Shown here in pieces: positions 26,592 through 36,052 of a stretch of 60,472 nucleotides of DNA. The first letter of the stretch is position 1. Every line of letters starts with the position of its first letter. Source of the stretch: Flavobacteriales bacterium (GTDB lineage Bacteria > Bacteroidota > Bacteroidia > Flavobacteriales_C > GCA-002722245); the NCBI GenBank assembly GCA_029251005.1, contig JAQXEE010000125.1:1-60472 (forward strand), written 5' to 3'. Position numbers and translations under genes: made by a program. Under the pieces are notes generated by a model. That model was not told where the DNA came from. It saw nothing but the letters and a program-made list of their open reading frames with translations, and did not search any database.

Positions 26592-26599
26592 TAGTTTTG
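26592..26599 (+). promoter_or_regulatory. -7 box candidate for pdxJ
   Basis: TAGTTTTG matches TAnnTTTG and lies 25 nt before the pdxJ ATG; no clear -33 TTG at the usual spacing. Confidence 0.3.
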
Positions 26600-26624
26600 T
26601 AGTTTTACAATAAGATAAACAGAA

Positions 26625-27359
26625 ATGATAGTACTTAGCGTTAACATAAATAAGATTGCCACATTAAGAAATTCTAGAGGAGGCGATGTGCCTAATTTAA
26701 TCAAAGTAGCTAAGGATTGCGAAAGATTTGGGGCTCAAGGAATAACTGTTCACCCAAGACCTGATGAGCGGCATATTCGTTATCAAGATGTAAGAGATCT
26801 TAATCCTGTGTTATCAACAGAATTCAATATTGAAGGATATCCTGGCGATGGTTTTATTGAATTAGTCAAAGAAAACAAACCTGCTCAAGTTACTTTAGTT
26901 CCTGATGGACCAGAGGCAATTACGAGTAATGCTGGGTGGGATGTAAAGAATAACTTTAAACTTTTATCAGAGGTAATAAAAGAATTTCAAAATGAAGGAA
27001 TCCGAGTTTCTATTTTTGTTGATCCTACTTTAGAACAAATTGAATGGGTGAAAAAAGCGGGCGCTGATCGAGTTGAATTGTACACAGAACAATTTGCACA
27101 TGAATTTTCAAAAGGAAATTTAGATTCGATTTTACCCTATAAAGAAGCTGCAGTATTTGCAAAAGATATAGACTTAGGCGTAAATGCCGGACATGATTTA
27201 AGTTTAGAAAACTTAAATTATTTTGCAAAAGAAATCCCTGAATTGGATGAAGTTAGTATTGGACATGCCTTAATTTCCGATGCCTTATATTTAGGATTGG
27301 AAAACACAATACAATTATATAGACGAGCTTTAAATACAGATAATGGGATTGAATTTTAA
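26625..27359 (+). CDS. pdxJ: Pyridoxine 5'-phosphate synthase
   Basis: PdxJ condenses 1-deoxyxylulose 5-phosphate with 3-amino-2-oxopropyl phosphate to form pyridoxine 5'-phosphate in the DXP-dependent vitamin B6 route. The 244-residue TIM barrel shows [39 protein letters not shown] and [12 protein letters not shown], all family signatures. It is the first gene of a plus-strand run. Its last 17 nt overlap the start of the next gene in another frame. The PLP it helps to make is needed by the cysteine desulfurase in this window. Confidence 0.95.
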   Translation: MIVLSVNINKIATLRNSRGGDVPNLIKVAKDCERFGAQGITVHPRPDERHIRYQDVRDLNPVLSTEFNIEGYPGDGFIELVKENKPAQVTLVPDGPEAITSNAGWDVKNNFKLLSEVIKEFQNEGIRVSIFVDPTLEQIEWVKKAGADRVELYTEQFAHEFSKGNLDSILPYKEAAVFAKDIDLGVNAGHDLSLENLNYFAKEIPELDEVSIGHALISDALYLGLENTIQLYRRALNTDNGIEF

Positions 27360-28107
27360 GAAGTATGGAGAAGGTGAAACAGTTTTAGTTATTTTGCATG
27401 GTCTTTTTGGATCATTAGATAATTGGCAATCTCTGGGTAAGCAGTTTGGTGAACATTTCACAACCTATGTTTTGGATCAAAGAAATCATGGGAAGTCACC
27501 TCATTTTGATAAGCATAATTATAAAGCAATGGCTGCTGATTTATTGCAGTTTTTAGAGTCGGAGAATATTGAAGAAGCACATTTGTTAGGGCATTCAATG
27601 GGTGGTAAAACAGTAATGCAATTTTCTATAGAAAACCCTCAGTTTATTAAGAAGATGGTAGTAGCAGATATTGCTCCAAAGTACTACGCTCCGCATCATC
27701 AAAATATAATAGTAGCATTAGAATCTGTTAATTTCGAATTTATAACAGATCGAAAAGATGTTCAGGCTAAAATTGAAGAGTCTATTCAAGATCCGGGAAT
27801 CGTTCAGTTCTTAATGAAAGGAATAACAAGGAAAAATAAAAAAACATTAGGATGGAAATTCAATTTAAAAGTATTGAGTGCTCAAATTGAAAACATAGGA
27901 GAGGCGCTAGAAGGTTTCGCGTATTTTACAAATCCTACACTTTTTGTTCGAGGGGAAAATTCAAATTATATAACAGAAGATGATATTGATGTAATAGAGG
28001 ATATTTTTCCAATGGCACAATACACTACAATTGACGATGCTGGACATTGGCTACACGCAGAAAACCCGGTGCAATTCTTTGATGAGGTAATGAACTTTTT
28101 AAAATAA
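27343..28107 (+). CDS. Alpha/beta hydrolase (YbfF-like esterase)
   Basis: The 254-residue enzyme is an alpha/beta-fold hydrolase. The oxyanion region is [11 protein letters not shown], the nucleophile Ser lies in GHSMGGKTV (S85), and the base His in [12 protein letters not shown] near the end. The sequence is closest in feel to YbfF-type acyl-CoA/short-chain esterases. The start ATG overlaps the end of pdxJ by 17 nt, but the [11 protein letters not shown] opening is what is expected, so the overlap is probably real. Natural substrate unknown. Confidence 0.85.
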   Translation: MGLNFKKYGEGETVLVILHGLFGSLDNWQSLGKQFGEHFTTYVLDQRNHGKSPHFDKHNYKAMAADLLQFLESENIEEAHLLGHSMGGKTVMQFSIENPQFIKKMVVADIAPKYYAPHHQNIIVALESVNFEFITDRKDVQAKIEESIQDPGIVQFLMKGITRKNKKTLGWKFNLKVLSAQIENIGEALEGFAYFTNPTLFVRGENSNYITEDDIDVIEDIFPMAQYTTIDDAGHWLHAENPVQFFDEVMNFLK

Positions 28108-28151
28108 CATTTATATTTCCCTTTTAATATTTAACTTGCATTCGCAAAATA

Positions 28152-28877
28152 ATGTCGAACACTTTAATCATAATACCAACTTATAATGAAATTGAGAATG
28201 TCGAAGATATTCTTCGTTTGGTTTTTGGGTTAGAAAAATCATACCATGTTTTAGTAGTTGATGACGGCTCACCTGATGGGACAGCGAATATTGTTAAAAA
28301 GCTGCAACAAGAATTCCATGGTCAACTCCACATCGAAGAGCGAACAGGTAAATTAGGTTTAGGAACAGCTTATATTCATGGGTTTAAGTGGGCTTTGGAA
28401 CGCGATTACAATTACATTATAGAAATGGATGCTGATTTCTCTCATCCACCAAATTCGTTAATAGATCTTTATAACGCTTGTGAAATTGATGGGGCAGATG
28501 TTGCTGTTGGCTCGCGTTATATTAGTGGAGTAAACGTTGTAAACTGGCCAATGAGTAGAGTTTTAATGAGCTATTTTGCTTCTGTATACGTTCGCTGGGT
28601 AACTCGAATTCATGTGCGTGATACAACTGCAGGTTATGTTTGTTATCATCGTCGCGTTTTGGAACGAATTGATTTGAATAAGATCAATTTTGTAGGTTAT
28701 GCTTTTCAAATCGAAATGAAATTTACAGCATGGCGTTTAGGGTTTAAAATTAATGAAGTTCCAATAATTTTTACGGATCGTAAAAAAGGACAATCAAAAA
28801 TGAGTTCTTCTATCTTTAAAGAAGCAATTTTTGGTGTTTTATTTATGAAAATCAAATCTTGGTTTAAAAAGTATTGA
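28152..28877 (+). CDS. Polyprenol monophosphomannose synthase-like GT2 glycosyltransferase
   Basis: This 241-residue GT-A glycosyltransferase of family 2 has IIPTYNEIENVEDILRLVF, the nucleotide-binding VVDDGSPDGTA, the metal-binding MDADFSHPP, and DTTAGYVCYHRRVLE. It resembles the catalytic domain of dolichol-phosphate mannose synthase (DPM1), which moves mannose from GDP-mannose to a polyprenyl phosphate. No C-terminal membrane domain is present. A GDP-mannose-forming enzyme is encoded at 43765-44853 and UppS makes the lipid carrier, so the pieces for this reaction are all in the window, though the acceptor is not proven. Confidence 0.85.
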   Translation: MSNTLIIIPTYNEIENVEDILRLVFGLEKSYHVLVVDDGSPDGTANIVKKLQQEFHGQLHIEERTGKLGLGTAYIHGFKWALERDYNYIIEMDADFSHPPNSLIDLYNACEIDGADVAVGSRYISGVNVVNWPMSRVLMSYFASVYVRWVTRIHVRDTTAGYVCYHRRVLERIDLNKINFVGYAFQIEMKFTAWRLGFKINEVPIIFTDRKKGQSKMSSSIFKEAIFGVLFMKIKSWFKKY

Positions 28878-28939
28878 TCCGATTACCTATTTGTGGATAA
28901 ACAATCTCTAAACTATTACTCAATATTACTAAGTTCAAT

Positions 28940-28947
28940 TACCTTTG
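28940..28947 (+). promoter_or_regulatory. -7 box of the dihydroorotase gene
   Basis: TACCTTTG matches TAnnTTTG exactly and ends 20 nt before the ATG at 28968. The -33 element is not obvious. Confidence 0.4.
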
Positions 28948-28967
28948 TAGCTCAATAAAATTGGATT

Positions 28968-30317
28968 ATGAGCACATTATTCATTAAAAATGCAACAATT
29001 GTAAACGAAGGCGAAGAGTTTGTTGGGAGTTTAGTTGTTAAAAGTGGTAAGATTGAAGATGTCTTTAAAGGAGATGTAAGTTTTTCGGATAAAAACGCAG
29101 AAGTAATTGACGCCACTGGATTACACTTGTTACCAGGAATGATTGATGATCAGGTACACTTTCGTGAACCAGGATTAACGCATAAAGCTAATATTAGAAC
29201 TGAAAGTAGAGCAGCAGTAGCTGGAGGAATTACTTCTTTTATGGAGATGCCCAATACCAACCCGCAAACAACTACTCACGCAGAATTAGAAAACAAATTT
29301 AATATTGCATCTAAGGATGCTTTGGCAAATCACTCTTTCTTTTTTGGAGCAACAAACGAAAATATTGATGAGGTTTTAGCTGTAGACGGAAAGAACGTTT
29401 GTGGAATTAAAATATTCATGGGATCATCAACTGGAAACATGTTGGTTGATAATCGTGAGACTTTAAGAAATATCTTTGGAAAATGTGATTTGTTAATCGC
29501 AACTCATTGTGAAGATGAAGCCACTGTAAGAGGTAATGAAGCTAAATATAAAGCTCAATTTGGAGAAGACCTTCCAATAAAATATCATCCAATTATTCGT
29601 GATGCAGATGCTTGTTATAAATCAAGTAGTATGGCTGTTGAGCTAGCAAAAGAGTTAGATGCCCGTTTGCACATTTTACATATCTCAACAGCGAAAGAAA
29701 CTGAATTATTTAGAAATGATATTCCAATAAGTGAAAAACGAATTACTGCTGAAGCTTGTATTCACCATTTGTGGTTCACGGATGAAGATTACGACTCCAA
29801 AGGAACACATATAAAATGGAATCCTGCAGTTAAATCAAAAGTAGACAGAGATGCTGTGTTACAAGCAGTATTAGATGATAGAATTGATATTATTGCAACC
29901 GATCATGCGCCTCATACTCTTGAGGAAAAAAGTAATAAGTATTTTTCTGCACCATCAGGAGGCCCTTTGGTTCAGCATGCCATGGTTGGAGTTTTAGAGT
30001 TGGTTAGACAAGGAAAGATTTCAATAGTAAAAGCTGTTGAAAAAATGAGTCATTCTCCGGCAGTATTGTTTGAGATTCCAAATAGAGGATTTATTAAAAA
30101 AGGTTTTCAAGCCGATTTTGTATTAGTGAACTTAAACAACCCATGGACGGTTACTAAATCTAATATTTTATACAAATGCGGCTGGTCTCCTTTTGAGGGA
30201 CAAGAGTTTGCTGCTCAAATTAAATCTACGTTTGTTAATGGAGTAAAAGTTTACGAAGACGGACAAATCATTGAGCCTTCTTCAAATCCATCTCAAGCAT
30301 TAATATTTGCTAGATAG
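28968..30317 (+). CDS. pyrC: Dihydroorotase
   Basis: This amidohydrolase-family enzyme cyclises N-carbamoyl-aspartate to dihydroorotate in pyrimidine synthesis. At 449 residues it is the long, type I-like form. The metal site shows GMIDDQVHFREPGLTHKA, where the first His of the usual HxH is Gln (Q62, H64); the carboxylated Lys in CGIKIFMGSS; His in LIATHCEDE and LHILHIS; and the Asp in IATDHAPHTLEEK. I recall the DDQVHFRE form as common in Bacteroidota dihydroorotases, so this is probably not a dead enzyme. It has its own promoter-like box. Confidence 0.9.
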   Translation: MSTLFIKNATIVNEGEEFVGSLVVKSGKIEDVFKGDVSFSDKNAEVIDATGLHLLPGMIDDQVHFREPGLTHKANIRTESRAAVAGGITSFMEMPNTNPQTTTHAELENKFNIASKDALANHSFFFGATNENIDEVLAVDGKNVCGIKIFMGSSTGNMLVDNRETLRNIFGKCDLLIATHCEDEATVRGNEAKYKAQFGEDLPIKYHPIIRDADACYKSSSMAVELAKELDARLHILHISTAKETELFRNDIPISEKRITAEACIHHLWFTDEDYDSKGTHIKWNPAVKSKVDRDAVLQAVLDDRIDIIATDHAPHTLEEKSNKYFSAPSGGPLVQHAMVGVLELVRQGKISIVKAVEKMSHSPAVLFEIPNRGFIKKGFQADFVLVNLNNPWTVTKSNILYKCGWSPFEGQEFAAQIKSTFVNGVKVYEDGQIIEPSSNPSQALIFAR

Positions 30318-30367
30318 TTAAACCGATTGCATTTTGTGCTTTATGAGCGCGCAGCTTAAAATTTACT

Positions 30368-30375
30368 TACTTTTG
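30368..30375 (+). promoter_or_regulatory. -7 box of lepA, very close to the start codon
   Basis: TACTTTTG matches TAnnTTTG. It ends only 5 nt before the ATG at 30381, which would give an mRNA with almost no 5' leader. Confidence 0.4.
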
Positions 30376-30380
30376 TATTT

Positions 30381-32171
30381 ATGAAAAACATTAGAAACTT
30401 CTGTATTATAGCACATATCGACCACGGTAAATCTACTTTGGCAGATAGATTACTACAGGAGACTGGTACTGTGTCAGATAGAGATTTGCAAGAGCAAACT
30501 CTGGATGATATGGATATCGAACGTGAAAGAGGAATCACGATTAAATCTCATGCTATTCAAATGGATTATGAGCAAGATGGTGAACAGTATAAATTAAACT
30601 TAATTGATACCCCTGGACATGTTGATTTTTCATACGAAGTATCAAGAAGTATTGCTGCATGTGAGGGAGCTTTACTTATTGTAGATGCTGCTCAAGGAAT
30701 AGAAGCACAAACAATATCGAACCTTTATTTAGCCTTAGAGAATGATTTAGAGATTATTCCGATCTTAAATAAAATGGATTTACCTGGTGCTCAGCCTGAA
30801 GAGGTTGCCGATCAAATTGTTGATTTAATTGGCTGTTCAAGAGATAAAATTATTCCTGCATCTGGGAAAACAGGATTAGGAATAAAAGATATTTTAAAAG
30901 CTGTAATTAACGATGTTCCAGCTCCCAAAGGAGACCCTGATGCACCACTCCAAGCAATGGTTTTTGATTCTGTTTTTAACTCCTTTAGGGGTATTATTGC
31001 TTACTTTAGGATATTAAATGGGAGCATTAAAAAAGGAGACAAAGTAAAGTTCTTTAATTCTGGAAAAGATTATTTTGCAGATGAAATTGGGATTTTGCGT
31101 TTAGATATGGAACCTCTCAAAGAATTAAAAACGGGGGATGTTGGTTACATTATTTCAGGAATAAAAAGTGCTGCAGATGTGAAAGTTGGTGATACTCTTA
31201 CTAATTTTAATGCACCATGTGAGGCGGCTGTTGATGGATTTGAAGAGGTTAAACCAATGGTTTTTGCAGGGGTTTATCCTGTTGTAACAGAGGATTATGA
31301 AGATTTAAGAGCTGCAATGGAAAAACTGCAACTGAATGACGCTTCGTTAACTTTTGAAACCGAAAGCTCAGCAGCCTTAGGTTTTGGTTTCAGATGTGGA
31401 TTCTTAGGAATGTTGCACATGGAGATTATTACAGAAAGACTAGAGCGTGAGTTTGAGATGGATGTAATTACAACTGTACCCAACGTCTCTTACAATTGCG
31501 CTACGAGGTCTGGAAAAGAATTTATTGTTAACAATCCATCAGAATTACCCGATCCTTCAAGTATCGAGTGGATTGAAGAGCCTTACATAAAAGCACAAGT
31601 AATTACTAAATCTGAATTTGTTGGATCGGTAATGACTTTAGCAATCGAGAAAAGAGGAGAGTTAAGTAACCAAGTTTATTTAAGTGCTGATAGAGTTGAA
31701 TTAACTTTTGAGATGCCATTGGCTGAGATTGTATTCGATTTTTACGATCGATTAAAATCTGTATCAAAAGGATATGCCTCTTTTGATTACTACCCTTCAG
31801 GAATGCGTCAATCCAATTTGAAGAAAATGGATATACTTTTAAACGGAGATCATATTGATGCGCTTTCAGCATTAATACACGCCGATAATGCTTTTAATTT
31901 AGGTAAGAAAATTTGTAAGAAGCTAAAAGAATTAATTCCACGTCAACAATTTGTAGTTGCCATACAAGCAGCAATTGGTGCGAAAATTATTGCAAGGGAA
32001 ACTATTTCAGCATTAAGAAAGGATGTAACAGCAAAATGTTACGGTGGTGATATTTCTAGAAAAAGAAAATTATTAGAAAAGCAGAAAGCAGGGAAGAAGA
32101 AAATGCGTCAAATTGGTTCGGTAGAGGTACCACAAAGCGCATTCTTAGCAGTATTGAAATTGGATGATTAA
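30381..32171 (+). CDS. lepA: Elongation factor 4 (LepA)
   Basis: LepA is a translational GTPase that back-translocates or rescues stalled ribosomes. The 596-residue protein has the G1 motif [17 protein letters not shown]2/G3 with RERGITIKS and [11 protein letters not shown], and G4 NKMDLPGAQ. The EF-G-like domains follow, with the LepA-specific C-terminal domain ([33 protein letters not shown]). Length is normal. It is followed by a strong terminator. Confidence 0.96.
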   Translation: MKNIRNFCIIAHIDHGKSTLADRLLQETGTVSDRDLQEQTLDDMDIERERGITIKSHAIQMDYEQDGEQYKLNLIDTPGHVDFSYEVSRSIAACEGALLIVDAAQGIEAQTISNLYLALENDLEIIPILNKMDLPGAQPEEVADQIVDLIGCSRDKIIPASGKTGLGIKDILKAVINDVPAPKGDPDAPLQAMVFDSVFNSFRGIIAYFRILNGSIKKGDKVKFFNSGKDYFADEIGILRLDMEPLKELKTGDVGYIISGIKSAADVKVGDTLTNFNAPCEAAVDGFEEVKPMVFAGVYPVVTEDYEDLRAAMEKLQLNDASLTFETESSAALGFGFRCGFLGMLHMEIITERLEREFEMDVITTVPNVSYNCATRSGKEFIVNNPSELPDPSSIEWIEEPYIKAQVITKSEFVGSVMTLAIEKRGELSNQVYLSADRVELTFEMPLAEIVFDFYDRLKSVSKGYASFDYYPSGMRQSNLKKMDILLNGDHIDALSALIHADNAFNLGKKICKKLKELIPRQQFVVAIQAAIGAKIIARETISALRKDVTAKCYGGDISRKRKLLEKQKAGKKKMRQIGSVEVPQSAFLAVLKLDD

Positions 32172-32193
32172 CTAAAATGTTTAGTATAAGGTG

Positions 32194-32220
32194 AAGGGCT
32201 AATTTTAATTAGCCCTTTTT
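32194..32220 (+). terminator. Terminator of lepA
   Basis: AAGGGCTAATT (32194-32204) pairs perfectly with AATTAGCCCTT (32207-32217) and is followed by a T run. It lies 22 nt past the lepA stop. Confidence 0.85.
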
Positions 32221-32245
32221 TATGGATTAATTGTCATGTTACAAG

Positions 32246-32286
32246 TGTAAAATATGCCGATTTTACAGTGATTTAGCTTAAATTTG
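32246..32286 (+). promoter_or_regulatory. secA promoter region with an inverted repeat
   Basis: TAAATTTG (32279-32286) is a good -7 box. An inverted repeat TGTAAAA (32246-32252) and TTTTACA (32261-32267), spaced by 8 bp, covers the position of the -33 element. A regulator bound there could control secA. The leader to the ATG at 32342 would be about 50 nt. Confidence 0.35.
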
Positions 32287-32341
32287 ATTATTGCATCCTT
32301 TTTGATATTACGGATGGAAAAAACACCAAATTTATATAAAA

Positions 32342-35300
32342 ATGATTGGTTCGGTAGGAAAAGTAGTTACTAAGCTTTTTGGAAAGAAAAGTGATAAAGA
32401 TATAAAGGCTGTTTTGCCACTTGTTAAGCAGATTCTAGCAGAGCAAGAAAAGTTGAAATTAGTTTCAAATGATGAGCTGAGGGAAAACTCAAATAAGTTT
32501 AGAACTGAGATTAAAGCTTATATTAAAGCTGAAGAAGGTCAAATCGCTGAAATAAAGGTTAAAGCTGATACTTTAGGTTTACAAGTAAAAGAAAAAGAGG
32601 CTTATTATAAGCAAATCGATGAGATCAACAAATTGATTGATGGAAAGATTGAAGAGGTATTGAATCAAATACTTCCCAAAGCATTCGCAACAATTCGTGA
32701 AACAGCAAGAAGATTTAAGGATAACGATCAGCTAGAGGTTACAGCTTCTCAGTTCGATCGTGACCTTGCATCAGTTCGAAGTAATTTTAGTATTGAAGGA
32801 GATAAAGCCATTTATAATACAACTTGGGAAGCAGGTGGTAATGAAATTAAATGGGCAATGGAGCATTATCAAGTTCAATTAATTGGTGGAGTTATTCTTC
32901 ATTCTGGTAAAGCAGCAGAAATGGCCACTGGAGAAGGAAAAACTCTTGTAGCAACACTTCCTGTTTACTTGAACGCATTAGCTCAAAGAGGAGTTCACTT
33001 GGTAACGGTAAATGATTACTTAGCTACTCGTGATTGTGATTGGATGGCTCCTTTATTTGAATTTCATGGTATATCAATTGATTGTATCGACAAGTATCAA
33101 CCGAATAGTGAGGAAAGAAGAGCTGCCTATAATTGTGATGTCACTTACGGAACCAACAATGAATTCGGGTTTGACTATCTAAGAGATAATATGGCATCGG
33201 ATGTTGAGGAGTTGGTTCAGCGTAAGCATCATTATGCAATTGTTGATGAAGTCGATTCTGTTTTAATTGATGATGCAAGAACACCACTGATTATTTCAGG
33301 TCAAATGACCCGTGAAACAAACATGGAATTCGATAAATTAAAACCTTTTGTTCAGCAATTGTTTCAAGCTCAAAAGCAATTAATTACTAAGAAGTTATCA
33401 GAGTCAAAACGTCTCTTTAAAGAGGAAAAGACTAAGGAAGCTGGACAGGAACTTTTAAGAGCTTATCGTGGGCTACCAAAAAATAAGGCATTAATCAAGT
33501 TTTTAAGTGAGCAAGGAGTAAAGCAATTACTTCAAAAAACTGAAAATAATTACATGCAAGAGCAAGGTAAGCAAATGCATGTTATTGATGATGAGTTGTT
33601 TTTTGTAATTGATGAGAAGTCAAATACAATTGAATTAAAAGAACAAGGTATAGAATTGATTTCTAAGTCTATTGACGATAAAAATTTCTTCGTAATGCCT
33701 GATTTAGGTTTAATGTTAGCTGAGGTTGACAATACCCTAGTTTCAGATCAAGAAAAAGCTCAAGCTAAAACAAAAGTAACGCAGGAATACAGTATAAAGA
33801 TTGAAAGACTTCATACGATGCAGCAATTATTAAAAGCATATACTCTTTTCGAAAAGGAAAAGGATTATGTGGTTATGGATAATGCTGTTAAGATTGTAGA
33901 TGAGTCAACCGGTCGTATTATGGACGGTAGAAGGTGGAGTGATGGTTTACATCAAGCTGTTGAAGCAAAAGAGGGCGTTAAGATTGAGGCTTCATCTCAA
34001 ACTTATGCATCCGTAACATTACAAAATTATTTCAGAATGTATCACAAATTGAGTGGTATGACTGGTACGGCTATTACTGAAGCTGCTGAATTATGGGATA
34101 TTTATAAATTAGACGTAATTGAAATACCAACGAATAAGCCAATAGTTCGTGATGATCGTCAGGATAAAGTATACAAAACACAACGCGAAAAGTTTAATGC
34201 AGTAATTGAAGAGGTGACTGAAATATCAAAACAAGGTCGCCCGGTTTTAGTTGGAACGACCTCTGTAGAGATTTCTGAATTGTTTAGTAGGACGTTTAAA
34301 ATGCGGGGCATTAAACATAATGTGTTGAATGCGAAACGGCATGGGCAGGAAGCTCAAATAGTAAGAGAAGCTGGTAAAGCTAATATGGTGACTATTGCTA
34401 CTAATATGGCCGGTAGAGGGACAGATATTAAGTTGTCTGATGAAGTTAAATCCAAAGGTGGTTTAGCTATTATTGCAACTGAGCGTCATGAGTCAAGAAG
34501 GGTTGATAGACAATTAAGAGGTAGGGCTGGTCGTCAGGGAGATCCTGGGTCATCTCAATTCTTTGTTTCACTTGATGATAACTTAATGCGTTTATTTGGT
34601 TCTGAAAGAATTTCGAAATTGATGGATAGAATGGGATTAGAAGAAGGCGAAGTAATTCAGCATTCAATGATATCTAAATCTATTGAAAGAGCACAAAAAA
34701 AGGTAGAAGAAAATAACTTCGGAATGCGTAAGCGTTTATTAGAGTATGATGATGTGATGAATGCTCAAAGAGAGGTTATTTATAAAAAGCGTAGAAACGC
34801 ACTTTATGGAGACAGATTGAGTATTGATGTGTCTAATATGTTCATGGATGCTATTGAAGCGATTGTTTTAAGGTATACTTATAACAAAGATTTTGAGGCG
34901 TTTAAAGTTGATTTAATTACAAATTTAGGAATAGAGTCTCCATTAACCGAATCTGAATTTACGGATTCTTCTGATAAGAGCTTATTCGAAATTGTAGCTA
35001 AAACAGTTGTTGAAGCTTACAAGAATAGAAAAGATGGCTTGGCTCAGGCGACAATGCCATTTATCAAAGAGGTTTACGAAACGCAAAGAGGTCAGTTCTC
35101 AAGTATGAACGTACCTTTTACAAATGGATCTAAGGTTCTTCAAATATCAGTAAATATTGATAAGGCTTACGATTCTCAAGCTGCTGAAGTAATTAAGCAA
35201 TTTGAAAGATCAATTAGTTTAGCAATTATAGATCAAGAATGGAAAGAGCATTTACGTGAAATGGATGATTTAAGAACAAATGTTCAGAATGCATCTATGG

Positions 35301-35635
35301 AGCAAAAAGATCCTTTATTAGTGTATAAGAAAGAGTCTTATGACGTTTTCTTAATTATGATGGAGAAAATAAACTTGGAGATTGTATCCTTCTTAATGAA
35401 AGCCGGAATTTTACAGGACGATCCAAATGCGCAAAAACAACAAAGAAGAGTTGCGCCACCCCAATCACCAAAAGTTATTTCTTCACCAAAAGTAATGGCC
35501 TCAAGAGGGAACTTGGATGGGTCTATCGCTGAACAAAACAATTCTCCAGCTAAAGCTCAATTGGTTGTTGGACGAAATGACGCTTGTCCTTGTGGAAGTG
35601 GGAAGAAGTATAAGCAATGCTGCGGTAAGGCATAG
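32342..35635 (+). CDS. secA: Preprotein translocase ATPase SecA
   Basis: SecA is the cytoplasmic motor that pushes unfolded preproteins through SecYEG. At 1,097 residues it is longer than E. coli SecA (901), as is usual for Bacteroidota, with insertions in the first nucleotide-binding and preprotein regions. Visible are Walker A MATGEGKTLVATLP, DEAD-type YAIVDEVDSVLIDDARTPL, TNMAGRGTDIKLSDEV, RQLRGRAGRQGDPGSS, and the C-terminal zinc motif CPCGSGKKYKQCC (CXCX8CC), which binds SecB or lipid. Every signal-peptide protein in the window depends on this step, including the type IX substrate at the right edge. Confidence 0.97.
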   Translation: MIGSVGKVVTKLFGKKSDKDIKAVLPLVKQILAEQEKLKLVSNDELRENSNKFRTEIKAYIKAEEGQIAEIKVKADTLGLQVKEKEAYYKQIDEINKLIDGKIEEVLNQILPKAFATIRETARRFKDNDQLEVTASQFDRDLASVRSNFSIEGDKAIYNTTWEAGGNEIKWAMEHYQVQLIGGVILHSGKAAEMATGEGKTLVATLPVYLNALAQRGVHLVTVNDYLATRDCDWMAPLFEFHGISIDCIDKYQPNSEERRAAYNCDVTYGTNNEFGFDYLRDNMASDVEELVQRKHHYAIVDEVDSVLIDDARTPLIISGQMTRETNMEFDKLKPFVQQLFQAQKQLITKKLSESKRLFKEEKTKEAGQELLRAYRGLPKNKALIKFLSEQGVKQLLQKTENNYMQEQGKQMHVIDDELFFVIDEKSNTIELKEQGIELISKSIDDKNFFVMPDLGLMLAEVDNTLVSDQEKAQAKTKVTQEYSIKIERLHTMQQLLKAYTLFEKEKDYVVMDNAVKIVDESTGRIMDGRRWSDGLHQAVEAKEGVKIEASSQTYASVTLQNYFRMYHKLSGMTGTAITEAAELWDIYKLDVIEIPTNKPIVRDDRQDKVYKTQREKFNAVIEEVTEISKQGRPVLVGTTSVEISELFSRTFKMRGIKHNVLNAKRHGQEAQIVREAGKANMVTIATNMAGRGTDIKLSDEVKSKGGLAIIATERHESRRVDRQLRGRAGRQGDPGSSQFFVSLDDNLMRLFGSERISKLMDRMGLEEGEVIQHSMISKSIERAQKKVEENNFGMRKRLLEYDDVMNAQREVIYKKRRNALYGDRLSIDVSNMFMDAIEAIVLRYTYNKDFEAFKVDLITNLGIESPLTESEFTDSSDKSLFEIVAKTVVEAYKNRKDGLAQATMPFIKEVYETQRGQFSSMNVPFTNGSKVLQISVNIDKAYDSQAAEVIKQFERSISLAIIDQEWKEHLREMDDLRTNVQNASMEQKDPLLVYKKESYDVFLIMMEKINLEIVSFLMKAGILQDDPNAQKQQRRVAPPQSPKVISSPKVMASRGNLDGSIAEQNNSPAKAQLVVGRNDACPCGSGKKYKQCCGKA

Positions 35636-35654
35636 TATTAAAACTCATAAAATC

Positions 35655-35687
35655 AAAAAGAGTCTAATTTTTTTAGACTCTTTTTTT
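35655..35687 (+). terminator. Terminator of secA
   Basis: AAAAAGAGTCTAA (35655-35667) and TTAGACTCTTTTT (35673-35685) are perfect 13-bp arms around a T5 loop, and a further T run follows. Confidence 0.88.
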
Positions 35688-35690
35688 GTG

Positions 35691-36000
35691 CCAATTTGTA
35701 ATTAAACTTTCTGACAAAGTAATATGTTCAAAAACATACTGCTAAAGAATTGTTTACAATCCTTATCCCGCGATAAGTAGTGAAATTTAACATGTATTGT
35801 TTAGTACAAAAGAGTGTGTCATTAATGCGTTTTACAAACTTTATTGTTTAATGGATATGGATGATTTTAAGCCTTAGCTGTGCTTGAAATAATTACTGTT
35901 TTAATCTCTATTGCTAAGCGTTGTTTAAATTGTATCGATGCATTAATTAAATATAATAATAGGGTAGTAATACGGATATTCTGCAAATAAAAGTAAAGGC
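35691..36000. other. AT-rich intergenic region between convergent secA and ppiD-like terminators
   Basis: No gene was found. A small hairpin CTTATC-CCGC-GATAAG is present near 35765-35780. The stretch is flanked by terminators of both neighbouring genes, so it is probably untranscribed or carries only spurious transcription. Confidence 0.4.
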
Positions 36001-36003
36001 ACA

Positions 36004-36032
36004 AAAAAAGCCACTCCTATTGAAGTGACTTT
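36004..36032 (-). terminator. Terminator of the ppiD-like gene
   Basis: On the minus strand AAAGTCACTTC pairs with GGAGTGGCTTT around a 4-nt loop, an 11-bp stem with two G-T pairs, followed by T residues (complement of 36003-36009). It lies about 20 nt past the stop at 36053. Confidence 0.7.
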
Positions 36033-36052
36033 AATTTGAAAGTATTGTAAGC

